NCBI GenBank assembly: GCA_013396755.1
Contig: VWZF01006750.1
Span: forward strand, 3,885,837-3,949,836
Source of the DNA: Sclerurus mexicanus
Lineage: Eukaryota > Chordata > Aves > Passeriformes > Furnariidae
Reading direction: 5' to 3'
DNA length: 64,000 nt
Part shown: piece by piece, positions 1 through 12,700 of the stretch
Position numbering within the stretch: the stretch's first letter is position 1
Layout of the letters: each line of letters opens with the position of its first letter
Translations under genes and position numbers: made by a program
The notes under the pieces: generated by a model
Database searches by the model: none
Seen by the model: only the letters and a program-made list of their open reading frames with translations
Told to the model about the DNA's origin: nothing

Positions 1-1660
1 TTATAAGCCAACCATATTGTGTTTTATGCATAGAAGAATATGGAAAATACTTAATTCAGTCTGTCATGGTACCTAATTCAAATATGCTTGAAAATTATCA
101 CCTCACCTCCTCTGCCTTCTTTGTATCCCAGAATCTACCGCCTTCAAGATTTCTCCAAACTTTACGATTTCCTAAGCTTCCTAATATTTTGTCAGTGAAA
201 TTTTCTAGACTTTATTCCCTTAGCCACAAATTCCATTAAGTACAATGCAAAAAGTTAGAAATTATAATTAAACCAAGGTTTCACCACTACTGCTAAAGAA
301 GTAGGCAGGTATCCTTTCCTCATTTTGCTGGTGATCAGCATCTGTGCAGTCTATCTTCCTGTAAGCACTTCCACCAATAATAATACCTTGTTACTATTCA
401 GAGGGCTACACATATGGCATTAAAATAAACCCAAATGTGGTACACACATTTATAAAAGAAGTTAGACAGCATTCAACAATGCCCAGCAGTGATCAGCATG
501 AAGACTGTGCTCAGACACAGGTTCACAGATTAGTGAAAAGCTATTTTTTTCCATTTATTGAAGAAGTGATGTAAAAGGATGAATGTGTAGTGGACTTTAT
601 GCTCCCTGTTGTCACATCTCACCTGGCATGAAAGCTTTACTTGCCCTAAGCAAGGGGAATGTTTAGTCTGATACGCACTCTATGTGATACACTATCTCTG
701 CTTTGATCAAGAATGTGTCTTTATGTAGTTTATTCCCTTTGATAGCATTAGGCTTGGGTCCTTCTCTGTGCCTGTGCCATCTTTATATTACTACTACAAA
801 CAACAGTGTCATACCTATGAAAGCATATGATCTCTGTTATCTGATGCACAAATGAAAGGCAGTGTTGTCAATATTCCACCATAACAGGTCTACGTTAGAG
901 ATATAAATTACAGTTTTCTACAATAAAATCTCAGATTTTCTAAAAACCTGGTTATACATTTGCTGTTTACAACACATAAAACAGAAGTCTTGTGTGGATA
1001 ATGAATTCTACAGTTTAGACATATGCTGTGCTGTTCATTGCAAATGCTGCAATTTTACACTTTCTCCCAGTTTTAAATGTAATTGAAGGAGAGTTTTTCT
1101 GTGATATGCTTCCTCCATCAACTTCTATCTTTAATATCATATTAAGTGTAAGATCTTGTCTCTTAATCTTATGTCATTATTATGACTATTAATAGTGGAA
1201 AGACAGAACTTTTCTTATGAAGTTCCATTTATATAATGAGCTCTCAACTGAGGTATACTCCGTATCCTATGTTCAGATGAGATTCTCAACAAGTACTAGT
1301 ACTTTAACTGGAAAAAGTTTGCACATTTGACTTCTCTTCACAAACACAACTTTATCATATATAAAATATTTTCTTATATGTCCTGCACCCTAAAGAAGCT
1401 AGCCAAACAAAAAAAAAAAGGCAAAAAAAATTCAAACCTACCAACAAGCAGACAAGTGCAAATATCTAAGAAAGGAATTAAAAAACAAAACAAAAAAAAA
1501 ACCAACCCCAAAACCAAATAATACTTCATTACATCACACCACATACTCATAGCAAATTTGCATCTCAAGAACTGTGCAGCATGATCCCCTGGCGACACAG
1601 ACCCTACTAAGGGTGACTGGAAAGTCTTCAAAGAGGTTAGAGAATGAGCAGGTTAGATGG
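1..1660. other. AT-rich non-coding stretch
   Basis: I see no recognisable exon or RNA gene here. The open frames are short and of low-complexity composition. The only structured part is an A-rich tract at 1404-1517, listed separately. The stretch is best read as intergenic or intronic vertebrate DNA. Confidence 0.6.
1404..1517 (+). repeat. A-rich low-complexity tract
   Basis: The tract has several A runs of 8-11 bases separated by C-containing steps (CAAACAAAA, AAAACAAAACAAAA, CCCCAAAACC). It gives rise to lysine-rich (+) and phenylalanine-rich (-) open frames that have no coding meaning. It is the first of several A/C-rich tracts on the + strand of this window. Confidence 0.8.
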
Positions 1661-1661
1661 A

Positions 1662-1728
1662 TTCTGTACAAAGCAGGGTTAGACTAGAAGACCTGAAATC
1701 CTGCCAACCTGAATTTTATGCATGAGTA
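1662..1728 (+). mobile_element. Possible very short, old CR1 3' end
   Basis: The sequence reads like a worn CR1 tail. A GGTTAGACTAGAAGACCTG segment is followed by CTGCCAACCTG and a TTTTATG-like end. This resembles the segment just before the 3' terminus in the clearer copies at 29815-29896 and 44703-44841. It is short and diverged, so chance similarity cannot be excluded. Confidence 0.4.
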
Positions 1729-2017
1729 GGTGCAGGCTTATTAGTCTGAAGAAAGGGAAGTATATGAAGCAGCTGTCTAGTAAACCATAACTGGCACAGA
1801 GGGAACAGGTCTAGAATGATTATCACTCCTTCTGGTACAAGAGCTAAATTGTCCCAAATGAAAATTACTACACGAAAAATTCAGAATAACTAAAAGTCAT
1901 GGATTCATCACATTGCTTGTAACAGAACTGTAGAATTCCTGGTCACAGGATGCTGCAAGTCAGTACAAGTTCAAGGACAGTCTGCATATCTTCATGAAAG
2001 AGAACCCCTCTGAAGGT

Positions 2018-2050
2018 TAAAAAAAACCCAAAAAACAAACAACACACAGA
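2018..2050 (+). repeat. A/C-rich low-complexity tract
   Basis: The tract consists of A runs joined by CCC and C steps (AAAAAAACCCAAAAAACAAAC). It is the same style as the tracts at 3776-3821, 48858-48939, 50813-50860 and 55599-55876. Confidence 0.75.
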
Positions 2051-2626
2051 AAGCCCTTCTAGCTCAGTAACTTTCCAAATTATAAGTGGTTTGAGGCTAA
2101 GAAAGTAATGAAGTATTACTATGCACTTGCCTCAGTCTTATACTCTCCCTCAAGTATTTGCATTTCCCTTCCAGACACTATCAGAGACAAGACACCAAGA
2201 GAGATAAATGTCCTGCCTGTCCCAGTACAACCTTTTGATTGCATTACCTTCCTTTATCCTTAAGCTAAACCGTTGACTTCCAATGTTTTAACCCAAATTT
2301 CACTCATGAGTCTTTCAGCATACCCTTCATTTTCTCACTTTGAGTTAAAACAACTCCTCACTAAATCTTGTCTCAACCTCGATCTGCAAGTAAAGCGTGC
2401 TTTCTTGAACCAAGCTTTACAAATTCTTAGTATATTTTAATTACATTTCTGAATTTTCTTCAAAACCACTTATCTGTGATTTTCATGGTCTGACAGCATG
2501 CTGCCTAAAGATTATGTCTACCCAACTCCCACAGTTATCAAGAAACAGCATAGCTCACTCTTGTTCTCAGTGGAGTTTATGTCAATGTGACTACCATGAA
2601 AGATAGTCGGGTCTTCCCATGCATCC

Positions 2627-2648
2627 TACACACACACACACACACACT
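2627..2648. repeat. (CA)n microsatellite
   Basis: About ten to eleven uninterrupted CA units lie between CATCCTA and CTTCC. It is a standard dinucleotide microsatellite and the only clear perfect one I saw in the window. Confidence 0.9.
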
Positions 2649-2854
2649 TCCTGACCCTTGCAATTGTCTCTAATGGGCAATGTGATTTGTCCTGAGAACA
2701 CCAGGTGGGAATGGCAGGAGGAACCATCAGGATGCTTGAATAATTAATGAATTCCAGAGATGGGGAGCTACCAGGATTTCGATTGACTTTGGTGCAATTA
2801 GCTTACAAAAGGGTTTAAAATGCTGTCAAAGACTGGATCAATGAAGAAAACTGT

Positions 2855-3262
2855 TCTTCCAAGGCTGCAGCCAACTTCCCAGTGGATCTGCCTCTGGCAG
2901 GGATGCCTGCAGGATATGTCCACCCCAGACAGGGAACGCTCACTTTTGGACAGGTGAGTAAAAGCTCTAGGATCTGGTAACACAGAGATAAAACCTAAAG
3001 TAGCTCCATAGATGCTTTGTGGCTTTGTAACTGCATTCTGCAAGGCCGAAGACTATAAATCTGTACATTTTTAGCCAAACTTGTTTATATTATAACCCTT
3101 TAAACCTGTTTATATTATATACTGCATTGATGATATTTAGACACTGCATTAGCAATAAATCTAATCATAATCATCCACATAATCAGTGTCATACTTCTCA
3201 TGCCTGACCAAGAGCACGTCTCCTTACTACTCTGCCACAATCAATCAGTAACAGAAGCTGGA
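2855..3262 (+). mobile_element. Interspersed repeat copy A, LTR-like, internally deleted
   Basis: This segment aligns over most of its length with 19858-20420. Shared blocks include GTGGATC, GGGATGCCTGC versus AGGATGCCTGC, CTCACTTTTGGA, GGTGAGT, GAGATAAAA, GCTTTG, TTCTGCAAGGCC, CTTATATTATAA-like sequence, CATCCACATAATCA-like sequence and ACTTCTCA. Copy A lacks roughly 150 bp that copy B has just downstream of the TATTATAA box. It has an AATAAA at about 3155. No coding sequence is present. The length, TATA-like box and polyadenylation signal in the fuller copy suggest a solo LTR of an avian endogenous retrovirus. The family and exact ends are uncertain because no clean TG...CA termini or target duplication could be fixed by eye. 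Confidence 0.65.
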
Positions 3263-3775
3263 TCAGCCCTCAAAGTGAAATACTACTTATACTAGCAATC
3301 AAAAAACCCCAAGTTTCACCTGCAGTTCCACCCAGGGGCAAAAGGCAGTTGAACACAAGGCAACTGAACTAAGCATCTCTAGAATATTGTTGCATGGCAC
3401 CAGAATGGTCATTTTTGCTTTGCCTTCAGTGTTAATACACACAATCAAGTTTTACCATCTAGCAACATCTAGTTATACTAACCAAACACTTAATAGTTGG
3501 TCTTGACACAAATACCTTAATCCTGTCCTTAGGTGGTTAAAATTTAGAGTAAAGACGTGCAAACAGTGACTAAGATAGTATTCAAATCAAAGTTTACTAT
3601 GTCTTTAGGATTGATCTCTCTGTTAAATTCAATTGACACAGCTGAGCAGTGGAAATAGGTTTTATTTAGTTTGCATTAACTAAAATGTCACATCCTATAT
3701 CATTTTGCCCACCTTATGTTTTGCCTTTAATTTTCAAATCTGCTTAAGTTCTGGGTTTGTTCCTTCCTAGGAAAT

Positions 3776-3821
3776 GAAGGAAAACAAAACAACAAACCAA
3801 ACCCCCCAAACAAACAAAAAG
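3776..3821 (+). repeat. A/C-rich low-complexity tract
   Basis: Repeated AAACAAAAC and CAAACCAAACC steps with one run of six C. It is the same class as the other A/C tracts on the + strand of this window. Confidence 0.8.
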
Positions 3822-6800
3822 CCACTTGCACAAAAAAGCCCCTCACTAAACAGGTAAAGACAAAGCCCTGCACCAGTAGTGTCTAAGTCCAATAAAGACT
3901 TGTTTTCTGTTTGAATCCATTCTTAAAGTGGGCAGCTAAACCTTTTTTTTCTTGCTCCCAGACCCATGCCTTTATATATCTTAGAAGGAAGATGCCATAA
4001 AAACATGCTCTATAAACTTAAAAGGAACAAGAAAAATGTATTCTTCTTTAGTTTGCACCATAAATGACAGCTATTTTCAGCAGAAAGGTCCAATCACCTT
4101 CCTGGGTCATCCCATTCCATCACCTTTTAGATATTTGTTGATAAGCTTAAGAAGCCTTTGTAACTACCTATAGGTTCTGCAATGCTCAGCTTAAACAGAA
4201 AACTAAATAAAACTGAAGTACTCTAGCTGCAATCAAAGAGACAGTATCATCCACTTTGAAATTCCATATACTCTGTTGTACAGAGATCACATTAAACGCT
4301 CAGAGCATGACAATTCAGGTAAAGGCCTCGCATACAAGTGCTAGCAGGTCAGTGGTTATTGTGTTATCCTTCTAGCAAATTTTAAGGCACGAAAGTCCAA
4401 ATATCTAAGAACAAGTTGTTATTCTGAACACTTGGAAATGTATCACTTAGAGCAAAGCAATATTTCTAGTTCTCTATCTCCTGCCTCCAAACATACCAGG
4501 CACACAACAATACTTGCACACAGACATTTTAATATACAGGAAACACAGAGATTGAACCATTCAACTCCTAAAACCTCCAAATATCAACTCTCCAATTATG
4601 AACCAGTAATTTTCTTTGAAAGTGTGATCCTGGATAGTGGTTTATCCTGGTAGAAATGCATTTACACTACTGGTGTACTTGATTTCAGGTTATAGAAAGA
4701 TCCTCCACTGCTGTAATGAATACTATGTCTTTATTAGTCTCTGATTTATTGACTTGCATTCCTGCTATCATAAAGCAAAGGTACCACAAAGTCCCTTCAA
4801 ACAGAATGAAATATCCATTATGGGAGAAAACATGAGTAACTAGAGAGAAAAAGTATATAAATAGGCATATTTATATTTTATTTTCCACTTCAGAAGACAA
4901 AAGTAGTTCAATTTTCCTGTGTGTGGAGATGCTTTATAATGAATTCTGTACAGACTAAATACTCTTCCATTCAGACAAATACATTTTACAAAAGAAAAGG
5001 AAATTCTCATTATTTGTGGGCAGAGCATTAGAAACAAGAATTTCTACTAGCAACACTTGCTGGGCCTCAATGTCATATTGTGGCAAACCCAAATAAAATC
5101 AGTGATGACCAGTTTTTCGGTAGCCTTTTGCATGGTAGCAAAGTGGCATGTGCAAATCATAGGTAAATTAATGCTGTAGAAATAATTTGCTTACATTCTT
5201 TTATAAAAGCATAGGAGCTAGATAGCTCTGATTTGCTTTCTTTCGTGGCAACATCAGCAAGGTAGCCAAACCCTTTATGTGAAGAATAGATGCTTTAAAT
5301 GCAAGCAATTTTTATAATCATACCCTTCTTACATTTTGGGGTCTAGTTATATTTTAACATAGCAGATTGCCAACAAGCAGATTTAGCAGTGAGAGTGAGC
5401 TCGAGGTGAACATTGCAGAAAACTTATAAAAGTTTTTTGAATCTAATACTTTCTGCTTTGAAATTATTTTTCCCATCGCAGTCATTGGACTACTTTTGCA
5501 ATATTACATTAATAAAATGAAACTGTTTGCAGATTCTTGGCAGTTCTTTTGTATCATGGGGATTTAATAATACACACAGATTCAATTTAGACTAGATTGC
5601 TAATGCAGTCATTTGGAAGTCCATGGTTTTGAGATCTCAACAGAAGCACATATTGTGACAGCAGCTCATGACAGATATAAAGACTAGGGGAAAAACAAAG
5701 CTGATTTATATGAGGGATGGAAAAACTCTTTTTTGCTGTTAATTATTTTGTCAATGACGAAGATTAGCTTCAGAGAATTAATACAACCGCTACTTAACCA
5801 TTAAGAAAGAGAAACACAGAAAGTAAGATCAGCAGATAGTGCTTTAGATACCATGAATTAAGTACCTGTTCCAGGCATTTTAATATTATGTAATATATGA
5901 GATAGAATAAGAAAAAACACAGCATTCACCAGCTGAGCAAGTGAAGACACAGTGGCACTTTAGCTGATCATTATACCAACACATTCTGTCTGTTGCCTGA
6001 AGATAAAAAGCAGACCATTGAAAATCCCATTTACCTTTGCAGCATTATTAAATGCTTCAGAGCAGTCAGGTGGAGAAGATCAGTTTTAGGATCCCAAGGC
6101 ATGTCTCTAAAGTTGGAAATTAACTAGCTAGACTAACACTTAGTTTCATTCCTATGGTTTTGAATTACATTGGCTGGACTTTACAAGCCTCCATAATTTT
6201 GACTGCTCCATAATTTGTGGTTCCAGCTGCTGGGAAGGTCACTCGTGTGGTTGCCTCCACCCAACCATGTTCAAACTGCAGCTTTGTCTAAGAGCACCCA
6301 TATAAATGAGGCACCCATATAATCTGAGAACTGGTAGGACAACACTGCTTCCTCCTCCATTGTGGACTATATAAATTATTATTTTAGAGCGGCAATCTCA
6401 AGATCATTGGTGGTAACTACGATACTTACATGCTACTGCAGTACAAATAGTAATATTAATTTCATGCAGGACATTGCTTACTGTTCAGCCCAGAAAGCCA
6501 AATGGCATGATCTAATAACCTGCACTACCTTATGCTACAATGGCTTAAAACATTCTTGCATTCAGCAGTTGTAGACTATGTTGATGAAAAACAACTGTCC
6601 CCAAATTCTTGTAGAAAGTAAAAAATTGCCAGTTCTGAAATTAAGTTACTTAAACTAGTAATTAAAATAACAGACAGTTCTAATGGTGGGCATCATGACA
6701 TACTTGTAAATAATTGCCTCCTTCACTGGAAAGGCCCTCCTATTTCTATTACAGCAGGTAATGACCAGGATGTTATAGACCTCTTTCTTAGTTTCACAAC

Positions 6801-8811
6801 ACATGCATGAAACATGAACAAGCTCAATTTGTCTAGGCTGGGAGGTTCTTACAGAAGGAAACTTAAGAGGATAAAATCTCTATTAGATCAAATAGCTGAG
6901 TATTTTTCTTCAAATAATTTAATTATTTGAACAGCTATTGACAACTACATTTGCCTATAGTTTCTAGTTGTTTTCTATTCTGTAATGTTTAGCCATGTCC
7001 TTTGTAGTATGAGGGGGGTGAGATAGCTCCATTTACTGTAGAAAAAGCTCTGCAAAATAGAGTAGCAAGTCCCAGTTAGTGAGAGCCTCACTCAGCAGTT
7101 GGTTATAGTATAGCATGGAACATTATATACTATCATAACAATTTGTGATTAAGGTTACCCAAGGAAGAGGGTGATGTGTCTGCAAGGACAGCTAAAGAAC
7201 ATTTATAGTGCAAGACTCAAACTGATTTTCAGAGATGGGCAAAATCCTGCCAAAGCACTTGCATTTCGCACATCAAGCTTTTAAAAGACCAAACTTCACA
7301 CAGCTCTCCTGAAAAATAAAAAAAAAATCTGTTCAAGCTATTATTTTTACAGCCTTGATAACTTTCTCTTTTGTTCAGTTATATAAAATAAACATGGTAT
7401 ATATAATTTATTACTTTTAATTAAGTCATCATACTGACATAAGGTAGTTTCTCATACTGAGAGCAGCAAAATAAGACAGTTGTGATTTATTAATTGGGAC
7501 ATCTTAAATTGCAAATATTTTTGAAGCTAGTGCATAGAACAGCACCTCATTATTTTGAATACATCTTGTTAAAGGGCCAAGGTCTTGCCTCTTTCCCATG
7601 AGGAAACTGTCACTTCATATTGTGCACTTGAATTTATAGAAGCACTAACTCAAGTGAGCCAATGTTTCAATTACAAGGCTTCATATGAGTATCAAAGTAC
7701 TTTTTTTTCATCTCTCAGTTATCGAGGTTTCAGTCTCAATGGATCTGTGACTTGCTCTACATTGCTCTTCCTCTTCTCATATTATAAGTTATATTCTTCA
7801 AAGTCAAAGTTCTGTGTGAGTAAAGTATTTCTAGGTCACAGAAAAAACTGGGATGAAACACATGTGGTATAAGACAGTTTTACTTGACATAATCGGTCCA
7901 AGTCAAACAAGTCAACAGGATCTGTTCAAAAAGAAGTCTCTTCACTTGCGTTCCCAGAGCCTGGACTTAACCTTTATGACGGTTCTTTTATATCACAGCA
8001 CAGAAACAGAACAATAATTTACTAGCAGATACTGTATGACACCTAATCTTTGCATTCTGTTCTAGGATCTTACTCTAATTGTAATTGTTATCTTTCTTCT
8101 TATCCATAAGGCTACCTGCATAGAAGGATTCACCTGAGCATTTATCTCCTTTTGTTTTCGAATAGCCTTCCAAACTGTCCTATAGGAATAATACATTAAT
8201 CTCTTCTCATCTTCTCAGGGTGTTTGGGCTCTCTTCACTGTGTTTTTCAATTGTCATCTGAATCACGATTTTATTTTTTTTTCCTGATGTTAAATGTCTT
8301 CAAAAATAAAGAGAAAAACACACTGAAAAAGTGACATCTGCTTTACCCCCATTTTTAGTTTTATGGTAGTCATGGCACAGGCACTGTACACATGCAAGTC
8401 AGGCAAGTTTTCATGTAGGAAACTGATCAGCTTAGCCAAAAATGTCATATTACAGTCACATCTGTTATCTAATCCTCACCCACCCATAAATTTTCTGCTC
8501 TAGATGTATCACTTTCTTTTGCTTCAGAATGATGACCTAAAACTATGCAGAATAAAAAAAATGCAATACCAAACAAGTGACCTCTAAACAGTTAACTCTG
8601 AAAGTTTACCAGATGTATAGTCTTGCTTCTAATAATCAGTTCCCTCCCATTTACCTTGATACAGCAACAAAATCCTTAACATAATACTGAATAAAAAATG
8701 AAGAAGTAATTATTTGGGGTGCCTAGGTTAAGAAACTTAAAACATAAGGCAGGGGAAGCTGTTCCTCTAACTACTCAGAAAAAAAACTCAACACAACATT
8801 ACAATGTTTGT

Positions 8812-8871
8812 CAAATTACAAATTAAAAAAATTAAAAATTACAAATTAAAAAAGGGTACAAATTACCCTTT
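8812..8871. repeat. AAATTACAAATTAAAAA short tandem with terminal hairpin
   Basis: The unit AAATTACAAATTAAAAAA occurs about two and a half times. The segment ends in a perfect inverted repeat: AAAGGGTA at 8851-8858, a 5-base loop, and TACCCTTT at 8864-8871. Confidence 0.75.
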
Positions 8872-9140
8872 GTCCCAGGGTCAATTGATACCAGTATTTC
8901 CAGAATAAATAAAAGCATTTCAAATCAACCTTCTCTCATTTTCCATTTATCTAGATCACCCATCCTAAAAGGCATTTCTGAGCATCCCAAGTCATGCTCT
9001 TATCCATCCTGTTTTGTCTTCTTCACATCACTCTGAATACAGTGTACAGGAAAAGCTATGGGCTGTCTGTAAACCAGTAATAAGAACTGGAAGTCTGAGG
9101 GGACTTTGCTCTTTCTTTTTGTTAATGCCATGTTTTTGTG

Positions 9141-9610
9141 TGTCCAGAGAAGTGCAATAAAGCTGGTGAAGGGTCTGGAGCACATGTCCTGTTAGGAGTG
9201 GCTGAGAGCATTGGGGTGGTCTAGCCTGAAGATAAGGAGGTTCAGGGGAGACCTTATTGCTCTCCGCAACCATCTCAAAGAAGACTAGCCAGGTGGGGTT
9301 TGATCACTTCTCCCAAGTATCAAGTGATAGGATGAGAGGATATGGCCTCAAGTTATGCCAGATATAGTTTTGATTAGATATTAGGAAGAATTTCTTCACC
9401 AAAAAGATTATCAAGCACTGGAACAGGCTTCCCAGGGAAATGGCCCAGGAAAAATACCACCATCCCCGGAGATCTTTAAAAGATATGGCACTTAGCAACA
9501 TGGTTTAGTTAGTGGTGGACTTGACAGTGTTGGGTTAATGGTTGGACTCAATGATCTTGGAGGTCTCTTCAACCTAATCTATTTTATGATTGTATGGGAT
9601 TGTATGGACT
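9141..9610 (+). mobile_element. CR1 LINE fragment, 3' end (ORF2 C-terminus plus 3' UTR)
   Basis: The copy begins in the sequence equivalent to ...GTCCAGAGAAG..., inside the ORF2 C-terminal region of CR1. It runs through TGGTGAAGGGTCTGGAGCACA, the GATAGGATGAGAGGATATGGCCTCAAGTT-like block and the TTAGGAAGAATTTCTTCAC block. It continues through a degenerate 3' UTR to GGTTGGACTCAATGATCTTGGAGGTCTCTTC and worn TTATGATTGTATGG end repeats. Parallel stretches occur at 46680-47120 and 60170-60620 of the same window. It is severely 5' truncated, the usual state of CR1 copies, and cannot encode a working protein. Confidence 0.92.
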
Positions 9611-9621
9611 GTATTCTGTTA

Positions 9622-9709
9622 TTGTGGTGGGATTGCTTTGGTTTTGGGGTTTGTTTTGTGGAGTTTTAGCGAGGTGAGGGTGTTCGCGTTTTTTTTGTTT
9701 TGTTTTTAA
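9622..9709 (+). repeat. G/T-rich low-complexity tract
   Basis: T and G runs (TGGTTTTGGGGTTTGTTTTGTGG, TTTTTTTTGTTTTGTTTTT) start about a dozen bases beyond the 3' end of the CR1 copy ending near 9610. It is the complement-type counterpart of the A/C tracts seen elsewhere. Confidence 0.7.
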
Positions 9710-12700
9710 TCTGTTCACATCAAAATAAGATGACCTTTTCTTTCATATTTCTCTCAAGATTTTGAGCTTTAGTTGTTCTGGAGCTTAGCCTGCAGCTTCC
9801 TTCTTGGAAAAATAAAAAAGATTTTCTACATGCTGATAGTGTACAGCCTTCAATAATGAAATATTTTTCTGGAAAGCATTTTCAACCTTCTGTTAGACAA
9901 CATTATCCCCCTCCAAATAAAAATAACAATTTGCTGACCTTATCATGAAAGTGTTTGTTGTTTTGAAGAAGCAGCCAAAGAGGTTTATATTAGTGCATGT
10001 ATGTCCAGAAAAACAGCACAATAGGATAAAATGGAAAAGTAAGTACAGATCCCACAAATCACTGAAGGTCAAACATTACATATAGGAGAATAATATCAAG
10101 TGCTACATAGTTTATTTTCTCTAATTGTAATGCCATTTTGCTTCAATCTGTTTAACTTTATGATTTTTTCAACAAAGATGTGAAGAATTCTTTCTCTATA
10201 ACTTACTACTATGTATCTAGGTTAAAAAGTATTAACTGAGTTCCCTTGAAATTTGGGGTTGTTTCAGGCAAAAACTTCAGAAGCTAAAAAACATTCCAAA
10301 AATCACTGTTGTGTCTTGAAACAAACAATAAAAAGTTCAACAGCCCTCAGTACAGCAAAACTAAGCAAGATTAAAAAAATAAAGCTAAAACACTAATACA
10401 ACTGTCATTTACCCCAGCAAAACCTGCTTACTGCTTATGAACTCCATTTTTATTACCAACTAATAAAGAAATCATGTAATTATCCTGATGTCCTCTGTAA
10501 ATTATATAAATGTATAACAAACAATACAAATAATGAGTTAAATTATGAAATAAAGAATAACTATATATTATGGCTTCTTTCATTAATCCGAACCCTACTT
10601 TAAACCAACTGCTTCAGATCAAAACATTATGCTCCTTCTTTTCATTTTCATTCATGCATTAGGGATAATGTGTTATAATTAGAAACTGTGACCATTTATA
10701 AACCTTACAATTCTAAGCTACAAGTTTGTAACAAAATAGATTTATTTTCTTTAGCAAACCTATCTTTTGCTGCACTGTTACATACTTTTCATGCTCAATT
10801 TCCATTTTGTTCCTGTGATTTGAGTGTCAGGAAGCCTATACTCATCTTTTATCCCACTATAGGAGCTGAAATGGATTTTCCATAAACAACTGTTTGTTCT
10901 ATAGATGCGTGTGTGCCACTGAGGTTCTGTGACATTTATGAAGTAAGTTGACTCAGCTAATGTAAAAACACCCAAAACCGACTGTGAAACCCCATTATTT
11001 TCTGATACATTTTCATACAAGTGTGCTGAATGAAGGACATTTCTTTCAGGTGCCAGCACTTGGTATGCATGCGAGAGCAAAAGGAATTGTCTTGATCACC
11101 CACCTATTTGATCTTTATCAGATATACTGGACTACTGCTCTGAAAATCTTGTCTGATGGCAAATTTTTCATGTCTGGTTCAGTCCTTGTTCTCAGCAGAC
11201 AGCACAGCACCTCAAGGTGCTCTGGTGACAAGCCTCTTAAAGCTTCAAAGATGTTTGTGACACTACATCTTCACACTGGTGTCAATCTCGTCTTCTCATG
11301 TGCATTTTGGCTTGTCTTTCCTCAGCCCTTTCTCTCCTCCTCTCTTTTCATCTATGTCTTTGCCTAACTGCTCTCTAAGTTTTCCTGGTTTTGGGGTATT
11401 AATTAAATTCCACTTTGTGAGCTCATCTGTTAAGTCTTTACTTCTAGTTGTTCCTCAGTGCAGAAATCTTCTTTGACAACTATACTGTTTTCTGCTCTAG
11501 CCAGTCTTGTTTGCCCTGTCTTTCAGAGTGTGAGCTTCTATCAAGTGCCCTCTACTCTAGAGTTTTGCTTCCTTAATATTTTATTCAGAAAGTATTTACG
11601 AACTTTAAGATTATCATCTATTCTTTTCCTTTGTATTCCTTAGCTGCAACATGTCACTACCTCCACTTGAATCTAAACACAGAATAAACCACATGACATA
11701 AGAAACATTAGACATTCTACTAGTGCAGGATTACAATGCTGAGCCTAATATAGTCACATTATGCTGTTCTTTTCACTTTACAGTAGCTACAGCTTATTTA
11801 TACGGCACAAGTGATGCTTCTGCTCCACAATCATAGCAGACCTTCAATGGCTTAGTCGAAGTAGCAAAGAGTAAAAGTCCATATAGGACTTGAAAGTATC
11901 AGGCAACTTTTTTCTTGAGTAATTCGGAACTCCACGTTCTCTCAGAAGTGAAGGGAAGCCCAACGAAGAAGGCAACTTTGTCAGTGGCTGTTGTTTTGAC
12001 AGTGAAACCAGTGCACTGCACAGAAAAACCATCCCCATAAATAGTTGTCTAACCTGTGTCACAAAGCCTAATATTTTGCCTCAAGATATTTTTCATCATA
12101 GATTGAATAGACTGTCTGAAACTGTCTATGGTTCACTACTCCACCATTGCTTTTTCTTTGCCTTAAGTTTAGAGGAGGAGAGGTAGAACTGCCTTTTAAG
12201 TTGCTTTTTTCGTTCACCCACCTGGGTCCTGTCATTGCTATTCTAAGGCATTTTAGACTTTTTTTTCCAGTTCAATGCTGTTAATGCCCAGAAGCCCACT
12301 GTTGTGACTAATAGCAGGTAATCACCTTCACCACCAAACCACTGAAATCTAGAAGCATCCAGGGTAGAAATTACTGTCAGCCCATATTTTGCATACATAT
12401 ACAACCCCTCATTTCTACTCAACATAAATATAACTGTGAATTCGATTGGGCACAATCTGAACTATAAAGGATTAGGGGTGGAGAGGGTGGGGGTGGACCT
12501 CAGGCCATCATTTCCACTGTGCATGTTACAGCTAAACATCCTGATAAGAACAAGACAAAAATGTATTCTACTTGACAATCCAACCATAAAGTCTTGAAGC
12601 TATGGTATTATTGCTAATGTTTCAGTGTAGTAACTCAGGGAAAATGGCTATGCCTTGATTGCTATATGTGAATACTTTAAATCACAGAAGGGTAAGTTCA

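Larger units (their letters stand above)
1729..2854. other. Non-coding stretch with simple repeats
   Basis: No gene is recognisable. The stretch holds an A/C-rich tract at about 2018-2050 and a CA dinucleotide repeat at about 2627-2648. The remaining sequence appears unique. Confidence 0.55.
3263..9140. other. AT-rich non-coding stretch
   Basis: I see no supported gene in this 5.9 kb. Open frames here (for example 7585-7872, 95 codons) show no recognisable motif and lie in AT-rich DNA. Local items are an A/C tract at 3776-3821, a short near-repeat of GCACCCATATAA around 6294-6325, and an A/T-rich tandem and hairpin at 8812-8871. Confidence 0.55.
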
